From NCBI GenBank assembly GCA_030549335.1, contig CM060197.1, forward strand, positions 48,883,654-48,947,653: a DNA stretch of 64,000 nucleotides. Direction: 5' to 3'. This document shows positions 22,340-34,354 of this stretch, piece by piece. The notes beneath the pieces are model-generated. The model did not search any database. It was not told where the DNA came from and worked only from the letters and a program-made list of their open reading frames with translations. Every line of letters begins with the position of its first letter. Position 1 is the first letter of the stretch. Source of the stretch: Pontederia crassipes (taxonomy: Eukaryota; Streptophyta; Magnoliopsida; Commelinales; Pontederiaceae). Both the position numbers and the translations under genes were made by a program.

Positions 22340-23680
22340 ACTTTTCCTTTTGGGGCACACCTCTTACTTTGTTTTGTCCATCGTGTACTTTTGGTCCCCG
22401 TGCGCTTTGGGCTTAGGCCACAAATCTTGCTGTAGTAAACGTTTGGGATTTTTCCCCGACATCCCTTGAACTACTTATAGAAATTGGGTTCAAGTTTTTC
22501 TCCGTCCCTTTTCAACTATCAAAGTCTAATCATGAACTTATTAATGAAGCAAATTCAATGAAACAAGTACTAATAAAAATTTTTCGCGTCTATTAGCGAC
22601 TTTCAAATTTTTTGCCGATTCTCTTCAACTAAGTCAACCTTTGTTAAGTTTTCTAATATAAAAATTATAAAATGGTAATGTAATGTACACATCAACATTT
22701 TTTCTCATCCATAAAATAATAATAAAATAACTTCCAGTTATACTAACTTGCTCAACTTGGTCATTCAAATTTTACTTTGTAATGAGGCAATCCCTCCATC
22801 TTCTATTTCTTGTCAGGTGATGAACCCTTTATCGTGAATATTATCGTGGTTATGCATCAATATTTTTTATCTCCTGTACATTAACATATAAATAACTTTA
22901 ATATAATCAAATTATAAAACAAGATTGAAATGACTTTCTAGGAATATTCCCAAACCAAAAAAGAATCATGAGTCGAGTTGAGCTCGGATATTGGGTCGAG
23001 TCGGACATGGTTCCCCTTGATTCTATAATGGATGCATGATCATAGGTATAGGTGAGCATGGGCCGTGAAAATCCAATTAGCACAGCCTGACTTGATTTTT
23101 TGGAAATATTCTTGACACGAGATATATTTAGTAAAATCGTGTCTGATCGTCAAAAACCTGACCTATTTTGAGTCGAGACTAGGTCCGATACCAAAAACCC
23201 ATAGTTATCTAATATATAACTTTTTTCTTTAATTGTATCATGTATAAAATGTACTTATTGATATTAAATAATAAAATGAGGACTTTAAAATAATTATATT
23301 TTTTATAATAGTATAAGAGAAAAATAATAATAAAGCTTTTAATAGTCTCAAAAAAACCATTGCCATAATAACTGTCAAAAAATAACAAAAAATAAGAAAA
23401 GGGAAAAATAGTATCACCTAAGAAAATATCATATGAACAAGTTACATTTTTTACAAGTATTGTATTAATAATTATTGGAAGCATGCAACATGTTTAAAAA
23501 AACACCAAAATCCATTATTGCTCGGGGGTGGGGGGATGCACAATAAATTCTTAATTATATACACATATACATATAGACTTATAGTTATATATATGCATAT
23601 ACATGAGTAAATTATATATGCATTTCATAATTTGTATGGTGAAGGAAGGGAATAAAACGACTGAAATGGGGCATGAGTAT
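22340..23680. other. Intergenic region without recognised genes
   Basis: AT-rich. A patch at 22970-23200 has GGGTCGAGTCGG-like words resembling decayed transposon sequence. Nothing else can be supported. Confidence 0.4.
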
Positions 23681-23755
23681 TTGGCGTCGCCTTAGCGTCG
23701 CAATAGCGACACAATATGATCAACGCTATATTTATATCGTAAGTAGCGCCAATGT
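23681..23755. repeat. Short GCGTCGCAATAGCGAC-type repeats, possible CACTA subterminal DNA
   Basis: Copies of (T)AGCGTCGC, TAGCGACAC and GTAGCGCC occur within 75 bp. Similar words fill 29450-29560 and 40325-40640. Such dense motifs resemble CACTA subterminal repeats, but no CACTA terminus is present here. TA/TG microsatellite follows at 23755-23800. Confidence 0.3.
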
Positions 23756-23853
23756 ATATATATATGTGTGTGTATATATATATTTATATATAACTACGTA
23801 TGAATATACACTTATAGTTTATATTTATAGACCTAACATACATACATCATATA

Positions 23854-26568
23854 TGAGTAAAATGTATATGTTGAGCGTCCTTTGCTTTACACCGTGTGAA
23901 GCATGATCTAAGTCATCCAAACTATATCGAATGGCTCAGATCTGAACTCACGAGATTTTAATATCATATCGCGAAAATATCACGAGATATTGACATAGCC
24001 TCCCTGATGCAAAATATAACACATAATTATCCATTCATTTACTTCTCATATAGCATGCATCAATTTATGGACTTATTTTATTTAATTTTATAAAAATGGA
24101 AATCTACCCAAATTTTATATTTTATTGCAGAAAATGGAAGAGAATTGAGTCAGGAAGCCACAAAAACAAACTGCGCTCAAATTAAAGTTCAAATGAAGCA
24201 AGAAAGTGGAAATTGGTGGAGGCTGCCGGTGCTGAGTTGAATATAACAAGCCATGAGAGTTATGTAATGGTCCGTTAAATATGTAGTTTCGCCCAAAAGT
24301 CTAAAAGTTGAATATAATGGGTCGTGAGCCGTTAAATATCCAATTTCGCTCAAACAGCTTGCTTGAGTTACGGGCCGTGAAAACCAAGTTACGAGGCATT
24401 AAAACCACACTTTTACTCCTATTTGGACACTGTGAGGGCCGTTAAATCAGTGTTACGGGTCATTAAATTCATATTACAGGCCATTACGAAGGCTATTTTT
24501 GATATTTCTTTGACTTTTCTTGTGAATTTTAAGTGCAGATCGAACCCAAATTTTATCCTAAACCTCATGGATGATTAGGAGAGTTTTGGATGGTTTTAAA
24601 GACCTATCAAAATCTATTCCGAATTTACTTATTTTAATATGCTGAAAACTATAAATAGAGGCCCTAGAAGATAGAAAATGTGTGCTTGAGACCTGGGAGC
24701 CGTGCCTTATTGCAAAGAAGAAGACTTGAAGCCAGAGGATTGTCAAAGGAGAAGGATTGCACAACAACTTGTCGGTTAGTGTTGCGTGATCGTCCAGAGG
24801 TTCTGAAGTCTACAAATCTTTATTTCTTCATATGCTTGGATGCTCTTTTACTTTATTTCTCATAATTCATTAGTTCTGTAATAGAGATTTCATATTTGTT
24901 TCAGAAAGATAGATTGTTTGAACTTCATTATTCTTCAAGATAATTAAATCATTCAATTTCTTTTGATTATATATGCTGAGTTTAATGCTTTTTTATGAGT
25001 GATATGAATTCTGAAATTAGATCACAAACCTGTATAAGGAGTGATTAATTCCAGAAGTCATTGTTCTTCTAATCATTGATCTTTTAATTTTAAGTTAAAG
25101 CATATATCACACATATTTAGTAATTCATCGTGTATGTTGATTATTGTGCGATTTATTATTCTGTCCAGGAGTATGGGTGAATAATAATTTAAGAGTTACA
25201 TTTTCCTGCAACATGATTCTCTGTAAAATCAGTAATCAACTCGTCGTACACGATTATTGATCTTATTTGAAATTAGGATAGTCTGATTTGATCGTCTAAA
25301 GAAGTCGGTGTTTTCGGTGCTCTTTCATCTCAAGAATCGACCTGAGTGTTTGTCATAATTTGATTAATTCAGAAGTTCATACAAGTCTAACTTTACATTA
25401 ATCATTCATAATTTCCAAGGATCATCACCACTTTATCTTTACACATCAATTATCTATTTTCTACACCTTTAATTTTCTATTTTTACTACAAAACTATTTT
25501 CTTCTCTTAGTAGATTATTGAGATAAATTAGATTTAACTAGTTTCTCATGGGATCGACAACTCTACTCTTCTCTTTATTACTTGATACGACTAGTGCACT
25601 TGCTAGCAAATTTATTTGTTACATATTTACCGCATCACTCCCCCTTTCTCTCACATGATCTCTGTAACTCATCTTTCCCCTTTCTACGTTTCATCTCCTT
25701 TTCTCTTCAATTGACGGTGAAGGCGGCGAGGGAGGACAAGGCGACGACGTGGGCGATGAACTTGGAGGCCGCAGCATCGATGTGAGGGCGGCCGATCTGG
25801 AAGCTATAGCACCGACAATTGAGCGCGAGGGTTGTCGATCTGGAATCCACGGCGCCGACGATCGAGTGTGAAGGCGGCCATCCAAATCGCAAGGTTGATG
25901 TCACGATGATCTCTCTCTCTCTCAACCATGACGACAATCTCTCTCGATGACGGCGAGCGCTGCGAACCTGGAGGCAACGGCGCCAGCACGAGGGCGGCCG
26001 AAGCTGCAGCACAGGCAATCAAGAGCAAGGACTGCCGATCTGGAAATCACGGCGCTGATGTTCGAGCGTGAAGGTGGCCATCCAGATCGCAAGGTTGAGG
26101 TCACCGATGATCTCTCTCGGCCATGACGAGGATCTCTCTCAATATCTCTCTCGATCGATCGACCATGGCGGCGATCTCTCTTTCTCTCTTAGACTCCAGC
26201 GTTATCTGGCAAGGCAAACGGTTATCTCTGTCTCAGCGACTCGATTTAAGGACACCCTCCAGCCATGCGAGGGTGAGGAGGGAGCTCGGCTGGAAGTTGA
26301 AGCCCACGGTGATGGTGACGAGGACGATGATGATGTATCTTGGCGAGCCAGGTGAGTGGCATCGCGAATCAGGTGATGGCCGGTGAGAGTCATTAGATCT
26401 ATGAGAGAGGGAGAGATCGATGGGAGAAAGAGAAGAGAGAAAGAGAGCAAGGAGGAGTGTATCTCACGAGATGAAGGAGAGGGATCAGATTTGATGACAT
26501 CAAATTAGATCCGATCTGAGCCATTCCATCTAGTTTGGACGACTTAGATCATGCAAAAGGTGCCCAAC
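23854..26568. mobile_element. Second MULE of the 12-kb family, interrupted by a solo LTR
   Basis: The left end (about 23854-23945, containing AATGTATATGTTGAGCG and GCTTTACACCGTGTGAAGCA) resembles the terminal repeat of the MULE at 12061. Its inner part, from GCATGATCTAAGTC to GAATGGCTCAGATC, is matched in inverse orientation at about 26507-26560. The right terminus appears truncated at about 26568, with about 16 bp missing within it. Removing the 1633-bp LTR leaves an element of about 1.1 kb, similar to the first MULE. The interior (25643-26500) is GC-rich with a repeat of about 200 bp (GGCCATCCA(A/G)ATCGCAAGGT at 25877 and 26077). Confidence 0.65.
24005..25637 (+). mobile_element. Solo LTR (gypsy type, 1633 bp) inside the MULE
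   Basis: The sequence begins TGATGC and ends GCATCA and is flanked by a perfect 5-bp duplication CTCCC (24000-24004 and 25638-25642), the signature of an LTR insertion reduced to one LTR. A TATA box CTATAAATAG lies at 24649. Just upstream (24240-24490) are copies of GGCCGTTAAAT/GGGCCGTGAAA. The end shares the phrase GACTAGTGCACTTGCTAGC with LTRs ending at 29445, 36606 and 51485. Confidence 0.9.
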
Positions 26569-26711
26569 AAAAGCGTTCTGCCGGCCATTCGATCCAGATC
26601 GCACGGTTATGCGTGCGGCCCTTCAGATGAAATCGCACGAACCAGATTCAACTCGGGAGATTTTCCATCGCACCTCTTGCTTTCCCCTGCTCCTTGTCTT
26701 TTTCTCTTTTT

Positions 26712-26713
<2 letters not shown>

Positions 26714-26756
<43 letters not shown>
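26714..26756. repeat. TC microsatellite
   Basis: An almost pure CT/TC tract of about 40 bp. The frames translated across it (serine-leucine repeats) are artefacts of the repeat. Confidence 0.9.
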
Positions 26757-26758
<2 letters not shown>

Positions 26759-26960
26759 CAGCTGCTCTCGCCAGCTGCCCTCTTTCACTCGATCCTCGTC
26801 GCCGGCTGCCCTCTTTCACTCGATCATCGCTGACGAGCAGCTCTCCCTGATCTTCTACGATGATTCTAGGAGGGGCGGGTCGGGTCTCTTTTTCGTCCAT
26901 CCCATTTCATTTAACATTCGAAGCTGGAGATCAGGAATCCTAGGTTCTCTTCGCCCGTTT

Positions 26961-27785
26961 TGTAGGATCGAAAGCACCAAGAGGGGGGGGGGGGGAGGGG
27001 GATGAATTGGTGAAATTAAATTTTTAAAAAATTCACATTCGGAGAAAACCGATAAAAATGATCACAATCAAATAAGGATAATGCGTAGAAGAAGAATAAA
27101 GAACAAACACAAGAAGCCACGATATGTTGACGAGGTTCGGCCTAAATACTTTGGTCTACGTCCCCGCTCCGACTTCTCGAGCTCGAGACCGCCGAAGATT
27201 CACTATCTTTCTATTTTCTTGTAGGGAGAGAACAACCCTCTTTAAACAATCACGCCTTCTTTTCTGCTCAAGAGACTAGGCACACCTCTATACAAGGAGC
27301 TCTCAATCTCACTAAATTCAGAAAGGAAATGTTCCCTCTAACTCTTTTCTTTTACAAAAAAATTTCTCACACTCAAGACTAAGAAAAGAAAAGGGAAAAA
27401 ATTTGTAACTCTATGCTAAAAAACTTGAGAGGAGCTCTATGATGTTTTCTCTTGCTTGGATGATTTTTCTTCAGGCTTTGGCACTCCTTTTATAGGCTCC
27501 TAGGGATGAGATTTCATTCAAAAAGTCTCCCCCAAATTTCTCCTCAAAATTCTAGCTGTTACTGTTCATTTGACTGATGGACCGGTCGACCTCTGGGATG
27601 GGCCGGTCGACTGGTCTAAATCCGGTCCATGTGACCGTTGTCTCATTTCTGCACTTTGACGCTGTCCGGTCGACCGGTCCTTCGACCGATACAACGACCG
27701 GTCTAAATTGTTGTCGATCGGTCTAAATTGCTGTTGATCGGTCTATCGACCGGTATAGTCTCGATGTCGACCGACATCTTATCAT
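26961..27785 (-). mobile_element. Copia (SIRE-like) LTR, 5' part missing
   Basis: It begins TGTAGGATCGAAAGCACCAAGAGG, which as reverse complement is the same LTR 3' end as that of the SIRE-type element (47933). Shared parts include the GTTGACGAGGTTCGGCCT run and a minus-strand TATA box at about 27488-27496. A set of CCGGTCGACC-type palindromes occupies 27575-27775. The upstream border merges with a gypsy LTR at about 27785. A run of 12 G (about 26983) may be unreliable in assembly. Confidence 0.7.
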
Positions 27786-29445
27786 TTTTCCTTCTACCGA
27801 ATGCCGAATTCGATAATTATCCGAGGGATTACGTTATTGGCCACAATTCAGTTGCAATATGATTTATCGGCCGTAATTCGATAATCAAAGTTTATCGGCC
27901 GAGAACTCCCATCAAAGTTTATCGGCCGAGAACATCAAGTTGGGCAAAATATGACTCAAGTTTATCGGCCGTAATCCAAGAGTTTATCCTTACCGGCCGA
28001 TATCTTTGGGTGTAAAAGCTTATCATTAACCAAGGATTATTGACCGAGATACAAATAAGAACCTTTATCTTGGGGGCAAAACATCATCGTCAATCAAGGT
28101 TATCGGCCGTAAAAGTCCAGCCGTAATGAAGATAAACATTTATCACTGGGCGATAAAGCATTAAGATGCTTTGATTATGGGCGCAAAACACACCATCCAT
28201 TAAGTATCGGCCGCAAAATCTATTTTATCCTTAACCAATAATTTAGTTTTGTGGCCGATAACTCTAATCATTGGACAACTTTGGTGGCTGAGAATTATCA
28301 AGAAGAGTTTATATCGGGTGCAAAATGGATAAAATTTTTAAAAGTTTAAAGTTTATCTCAAGATTAAACTTGGTCGTACGATATCATGACCGTGATCAAA
28401 TTGAAGACCGTTCGCAACCTATAAATAGAAGAGAGAAGCCGTAGTCTCAAAGGGTGCTCTGAAGTTCATGTTTCTTCCACGGCGAGTCGTGAGCTCTGCA
28501 GGCTACAACTAAAAGGAGAGAAGTGCGACGTCTGGAAGTTGATCGCGACCCTGATTAAGTCCGAGAGGCTACCCGACTGTCTGCCCGTGATCCGAAGCTT
28601 CGACTTTTATCTATTTGGGTGTAATTCTTCCAATTATTATTATTTTGTTATTATCTCTCCAGAATTTCTAGAATGAACTCCATATTTCTATTTATTTTAT
28701 TTTAGAAGATTATTATTGAAGGGAAACTATTTGGACCCTATATTATTTGTTTTAATCTTTTTTACAATTAGTTAATTGTGCTTAGTGCTTTTGATTTAAT
28801 ATTTGGATTTCTGAGTTGAGTAATTACCAGTTTGTGGACTATTTGATTTCAGAATTCATTAACTAAATTAATTGATTTTATGTGAAATTAATAATTGACA
28901 TAAATTTGATAACTAGTGTGTGGAGAATCAAATTTGTGTGGTCTGTTAATCTATACCAGTTTGTGAAGTGATTAACAATCTAGGATTTTCATATTAATGC
29001 ATCTTAATTTTAATCTTATCCGACGAATACCAGTTTGTGGGACTTTAGGTTTGATTAAATTTAAGATAGTTTGATTTGTCGGATTAAATAACAGAATTAC
29101 CAGTTTGTGGACTCTGTGATGTTAATCTTGTAAATTAATAATTTGGAAAAATTCCTAATTCATCTTTAAAGATTAAATTTATCTTTTATGGTTCAAATAT
29201 TTATCCTGATCTATTTTCATCCTAAGGCCTAACTTCAACACCATTTTCTTATCATTATCTTATTTTCTTTTATAAAACTCATTTTCAAAATCCATGTTTT
29301 TCCTCTCTTATTAATTTATAAATTTAGATATTGAATTAATAATATTACTCGTGGGTTCGACACTCTTTACTCCTTTTTACTATATTACTTGAGCGACTAG
29401 TGCACTTGCTAGCGATTTTATTTTGCTACATCATCATACGCATCA
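27786..29445 (+). mobile_element. Gypsy-type LTR, 5'-truncated
   Basis: From about 28610 on it is nearly collinear with the LTR at 34867-36606 (GGTGTAATTCTTCC, CTCCAGAATTTCTAG, GGAGAATCAAATTTGTGTGG). It ends GCATCA at 29445 after the shared GACTAGTGCACTTGCTAGCG. A TATA box CTATAAATAG lies at 28419-28430. Upstream (27840-28330) are about fifteen copies of TATCGGCCG(A/T). About 200 bp of the LTR start are missing compared with the copy at 34867. Confidence 0.75.
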
Positions 29446-29590
29446 AGATCTCAACCCCCTTAGCGTTGGAGGTGTGTGACGCTATATCGACGCAAGTAGT
29501 GCTTCCGTAGTGTCGACTATTCATGCGGCGCTAGTGTGTCATTACTTAGATGCTATTGAGTCTCTACGATGGAGATATTTTGTAATAAAT
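29446..29590. repeat. AGCGTTGG/GACGCTA-type repeats, possible CACTA subterminal DNA
   Basis: Words such as TAGCGTTGG, GACGCTATATCGACGC and GGCGCTAGTGTG are crowded within 120 bp, as at 40325-40640. DNA from 29591 to about 30060 is AT-rich with no recognised content. Confidence 0.35.
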
Positions 29591-30059
29591 AATAAATCAT
29601 GTCACTTCACTCAACCATTATAATTCCATGAATAATAATATATCTATAATTAAGATATGATATATATTGTATGCAAAAGTAACATATATAATATAGGTAA
29701 TAAATATATAGAATCAAAGTTTGAGCATGAATAGGATTAGTCTTCAAGCTTCTAAAACTTCACTTAGCTACTTTTTTCAAGCCATGACCTTGCACTTAGA
29801 GCATGAATGGTGGTCATGAAATGCTTCAAATTTTGTCAGTTTGGCTGGGTGTCCTTGAACATGGCTTAAGAGAGAAGCCATGGGCCGAGGCTATGGGGGA
29901 ATGAAAACATCTCTTACTTTAGAGGTAGAAATAAAATGTTTCAATTGTTGCTTCATAGAGAAAAGAAAAAAATTGTTCAATTGTTCAAATTATGAGATAG
30001 CAATTAGAATTAGAGTGGCTGGTACACGGTAATAAGTAAAGAGAAAGGAGTAGAAATGT

Positions 30060-31200
30060 ATTATATTGCTCTCTCCCCCAAGCTTGAATCTTAGTGTTGA
30101 TTATGCTAGGAAGAGGGACCAGGGGAAGGTGTGAGCTCTAGTATCCGGACAGTGACTTGTTGAATGTCACTGAGCGTGGTGAGGATAGAATTTTGTACTG
30201 TTTGAACCTCTTGGAGTTTGATGGCGTGAGCAAGGCCTTGTTGTTCCATATTATTCAGCTGATCCTTCATGGTGGCGGGCATTGGCTTCCACCAACTTAG
30301 TCACCTGTTCTAAAATAAGATTTAATTTGTCCGCTGAGGTGACTAGTGCAGTCTCTGAGGCATTGGGTGCAGAGGAAGAGGAAGAGACGGCTATAGGTCT
30401 TCTACTAGTTATTGGTGCAAAGGGGATTCTTAGAGGTGGGAGGAATCAAACAGTAGAGGGGGTAGAGTTGGAATTGGTTTTTGGACTTGGATAGAGGTCC
30501 CAACATTTTATGAAGAAGGCCATTGAACGTGCCCGGTGCAGAAGAGTTCTAACATCATGAAACAAACCGAGAGGTTCGAGGGTTGGAAGGTCTAAAAACC
30601 TGCTGGAAGAGAAATTTCTGGCTGACTATTTAATAGGTGTCATGCTTCTTTGTTGTCCTCCGGTTGTCTCATGTGTGAAGGCCTTCGTAGGAGGCCGTCC
30701 GGGCATAGGCGACGACTGATGGATTCTGACGAGTTTTTGGTGTCGGAGTCGGAGGATGTCCATGTATGCTTCATGTTGTCGGCCAGCTCTGAGGTGAGAC
30801 GAGGTTGGGATGTTCGTCGGACACGCCGAGGAGGGTTTAGAGGGATTTTTGGGGATGGCTTTTTGGGGATGGAGAGGTCGGCGTATGGGTGGAGTGTAGA
30901 TGTAAGGAGATCATGGGAATGTGGGGATTCAAGACGTCACCGATTTAAACGTGTGCGGATGGGTAAGTTGGCGGTTGAGTAGATATGGTCCTAGATTCTG
31001 TTGGGATTCTCAACCGAATCTAGGTTGTGTACTTTTCAGGTGATCTTGAAGAGTATGCTGAGGTAGATGACGGTTTATTTGGTTGGATTGCCTCCCAATA
31101 GCGCCTTCTTTAAAGTCATTGGCTTCACATGGTGGCCCGATTTCTTAGTGTTCCGGCCGTAGATACAGGACTTCTTTGAATTCTTTGGTGTCGGGATTGT
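30060..31200 (-). mobile_element. Athila-type element: 3' region downstream of integrase
   Basis: On the minus strand this follows integrase. It includes the AAGCTTGGGGGAG-type polypurine run (complement at about 30070-30085) typical of the 3' end of Athila elements and coding-like, decayed sequence between 30160 and 31000. Athila elements often carry an extra ORF here; no intact one remains. The 3' LTR could not be delimited. Confidence 0.55.
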
Positions 31201-32420
31201 AACATTTCAGCCTTTGTCCATTGACTTTAAAAATTTTTAAATTGCCATTTTTGAAGTCCATGGCTCCGTGATGACAGACTTTCTCAACGGTGAATGGTCC
31301 TAATCATCTCGTCCGCAGCTTCTTGGAAAAGTCATAATCAGGAGTTGAACAGAAAATCTTGGTCGCCTTCTTTAAAATCCTTTTGTAGTATGTGACTATC
31401 ATGCCATTACCTTGCTCGTTCTTTATAAAGGCGAGAGTTGTTGTAAGCATCTAGCCTTAGTTCATCCAACTCATTGAGCTGTAATAGTCGTTTACCGACC
31501 GCTTGGAAATCAAAATTGAGCGCCTTGATCGCCCAGAAAGCTTTATGTTCCAATTTCACGGGTAAATGACAATGTTTGGCATAGATCAGCCTGAATGATG
31601 TCATTCCTACCAGTGTTTTGTATGTAGTGCGGTATGTTCCCACAATGATTCATTGAGTTTCTTGCTCCAATCTTTTATTGTTACCGAAACTGTCTTCTCT
31701 ATAATCATTTTGATCACTCTGTTTGAAACTTCATCTTGTCCATTAGACTGTGGGTGGTACGTAGTAGAGACTATGTGCTTGACCCCATATTTAAGCAATA
31801 AGTATTCAAAATATTTTTCAATAAAATGCGAGCCTCCATCATTGATGACTAACCTGGGTAACTCAAATCTTGGGAAGATAATTTTCTTGAAGAGCTTAGT
31901 GATGGACTTTGAATCTGCTATGACTGTGGGAACTACTTCAATCCATTTTGAAACATAGTCTCTTGCTAAAAGTATGAACTTGTAGCTGAATGAGGGAGGG
32001 AATGGTCCCATGTAGTCGACTCCCCATACATCGAAGATTTCTACATCTAGTATCGGTTGTTGGGGTGCCTCATTTCTTCTACCAATGTTTCCTGTTGTCT
32101 AACAAACATCACAAAATTTTACGAAATTGGTTGCACCTTTGAATAGAGTGGGCCAATAAAAACCTGTCTAGAGAACTTTGGAGACTGTCTTTTGATGTCC
32201 TCCACGACCACCATAAGGGGATGAATGACATTCCTGAAGTATGGGAAATTGTACTTCTTCTTGAATGCATCTTCAATATGTTCCGTCAGCACATTTTTTG
32301 AAAAGGAATGGCTCATTCCAAAAATAGTGTTTGATGTCGGGGAAGAATTTCTTCTTTGGTTGATAAGAGAGATTAGGTTGTAGGACTCCTGAGGCAAAAT
32401 AGTTAGCATAGTCTGCGAAC
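31201..32420 (-). mobile_element. Athila-type element: integrase
   Basis: Minus-strand frames 32119-32409, 31607-32011 and 31407-31643 give the zinc finger, the catalytic core (DYVSKWIEVVP; NDGGSHF; YHPQSNGQDEVSNR, with the second Asp and catalytic Glu) and the C-terminal part (KHCHLPVKLEHKAFWAI, RLLQLNELDELRLDAY). Stops and shifts separate them. It acts, in intact relatives, to insert element cDNA in the nucleus. Similarity places it with Athila. Confidence 0.85.
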
Positions 32421-32559
32421 TAGGGAAGTTGTCATCCTGAAATTAAAAATAGATGGTTGCCAGAAAAAAGAATCATCGATAACTTGATAATTGGAGAGGT
32501 TATTCTCCTATTCTAGTAGCTGAAGTCGTGAGAGGTGATCAACAACTTAATTTTCTACT

Positions 32560-34060
32560 CCCTTTTTATCCTTGATCTCCGGATCGAATTCTTGTAACAA
32601 AAAATCCATCTAATCAATCTAGGCTTGGCTTCTTTTTTTAGAAATCAAGTGTTGGATAGCTTGATGATCAATGTATAGATGACCTTAGAACCGACTACGT
32701 ACGGTCTGAATTTATCCATTGCAAACACTACGACTAGAAATTATTTTTTCTGTTGTGGCATAATAGATCTATGCTTCATCTAGAGTTTTGCTAGCATAGT
32801 AGATCACGTGTTGTTTCTTGTCCTTTCTTTGTCCTAACACTACTCCAACAGCTTGATCACTAGCATCACACATGATTTCGAAAGGTAATGACCAATCGAG
32901 TGATTGAATAATTGGGGCTATCGTGAGTGCTTTCTTCAATGTGTTGAAAGCTTTTAAACAGTCTTCATTGAATATAAAGTCGGGTTCCTTGTATAAGAGT
33001 TTTGTTAATGATATTGCAATAAGAGAAAAATCTTTGATAAATCTTCGATAGAATCCGGCATGCCCAAGGAAACTTCTAATGTCTTTGATGTTAGAAGGTA
33101 GGGGCAACTTTCTATGACTTTTGTCATAGCTTTGTCAATTTCAATGCCCTTGCTTGAAACAATGTGACACAAAACTACACCTTCTTGGACCATAAAGTGG
33201 CATTTCTCCCGGTTGAACACTAGATTGGACTCAGTGCATCTCTGTAATACTTTGCAAAAGTTATGCAGGCAGACTTCAAAAGTGGTGCCATAAACTAAGC
33301 AGTCATCCATACAAACTTCCGTGATTTCTTCGATAAAGTTAGAAAAAATTGACATAAGACACCTTTGAAAACTTGCAGGAGCATTGCATAACCAAAATGA
33401 CATTCTCCTATATGCAAAGGTCCCATATGGACATGTAAAAGTGGTCTTTTCTTGATCACCCGGGTGAATGAGGATCTGAAGAAATCCAGAAAATCCGTCT
33501 AGGTAGCAGAAATAAGAATAATTTGCTAGTCTTTCTAGCATCTAATCAATAAAGGGTAGGGGGAAGTGATCTTTTCGGGGCTTTGTTCAGCTTTCTAAAG
33601 TCGATGCACATCCTCTATCCTATGACAGTACGTGTGGAGATGAGCTCGTTTGAATCAGTCTTGATCACGGTCATTCCACCTTTCTTTTGCTCGACCTGCA
33701 CGGGACTAACCCATTAGCTGTCTGAAATGGGATAGATGATTCCTGCGTCTAGAAGCTTAATCACCTCTTTCTTCACCACTTCCTTCATTGCTGGATTGAG
33801 TCTTCTTTGTCTTTCGATGGATGGTTTGAAATCCTTTTCCATGTGGATACGGTGCATGCAAATGGAGGGGTTGATTCCCTTGAGATCATCCAGAGTATAA
33901 CCGATGACATGCTTGAAGGATTTTAGTTTGTCGAGCAGCATTTGAAGCTGATTAGACTCTAAATTTGCGTTGACATTCACTGGGTAGGTGAAGTCTTCTC
34001 CTACAAATTCATATTTGAGGTTCTGGGGCAGCTTCTTCAACTCGGGTTTGTTGTTTCTTC
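32560..34060 (-). mobile_element. Athila-type element: reverse transcriptase and RNase H
   Basis: Frame 33714-34040 holds the start of reverse transcriptase (EVVKKEVIKLLDAGIIYPIS). Frame 33005-33541 holds the core, with CMDDCLVYG at the polymerase active site. Frame 32769-33107 has the connection and RNase H start (FEIMCDASDQAVGVVLGQ, YYASKTLDEA). The rest of RNase H to 32560 is recognisable but has stops. Several shifts make it non-functional. Confidence 0.85.
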
Positions 34061-34354
34061 AAGCTAGATGCTTGTCCGAGATTGACACGTTGAGTCTCTT
34101 GTTCGTTGTCCGGATCTTATATCAATGCTGGGAGCATGTGGCTTGTAAGAAGTTGAGCTCCTTCTTCTGAGCTTCTTCTTCTGTCCACAGTGATGGTTCC
34201 TAGGTTCCAAGGGAAACTTCAAAGGGACTAGATATATGAATGACTGATGCAACTTTCTGGATTAGGGGATCTACGTGCTCAGATTGGAAATGATAATCCT
34301 CCATGTTCGAACAGTTGATGATTTGATTTAACCAAAAATCCACTATGTCGTCGC

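Noticed and set aside
26551-27005. Open frames rich in Ser-Leu or Arg-Glu
   Set aside because: They run through a TC microsatellite and a G homopolymer.
27575-28330. CRISPR-like array
   Set aside because: The short repeats have irregular spacing, lie in LTRs of a plant genome, and have no cas genes.
30282-30982. Host genes between 30.2 and 31.0 kb (plus-strand frames of 70 and 110 codons)
   Set aside because: They lie opposite the 3' region of the Athila element, lack recognisable domains and have no conserved splice context.
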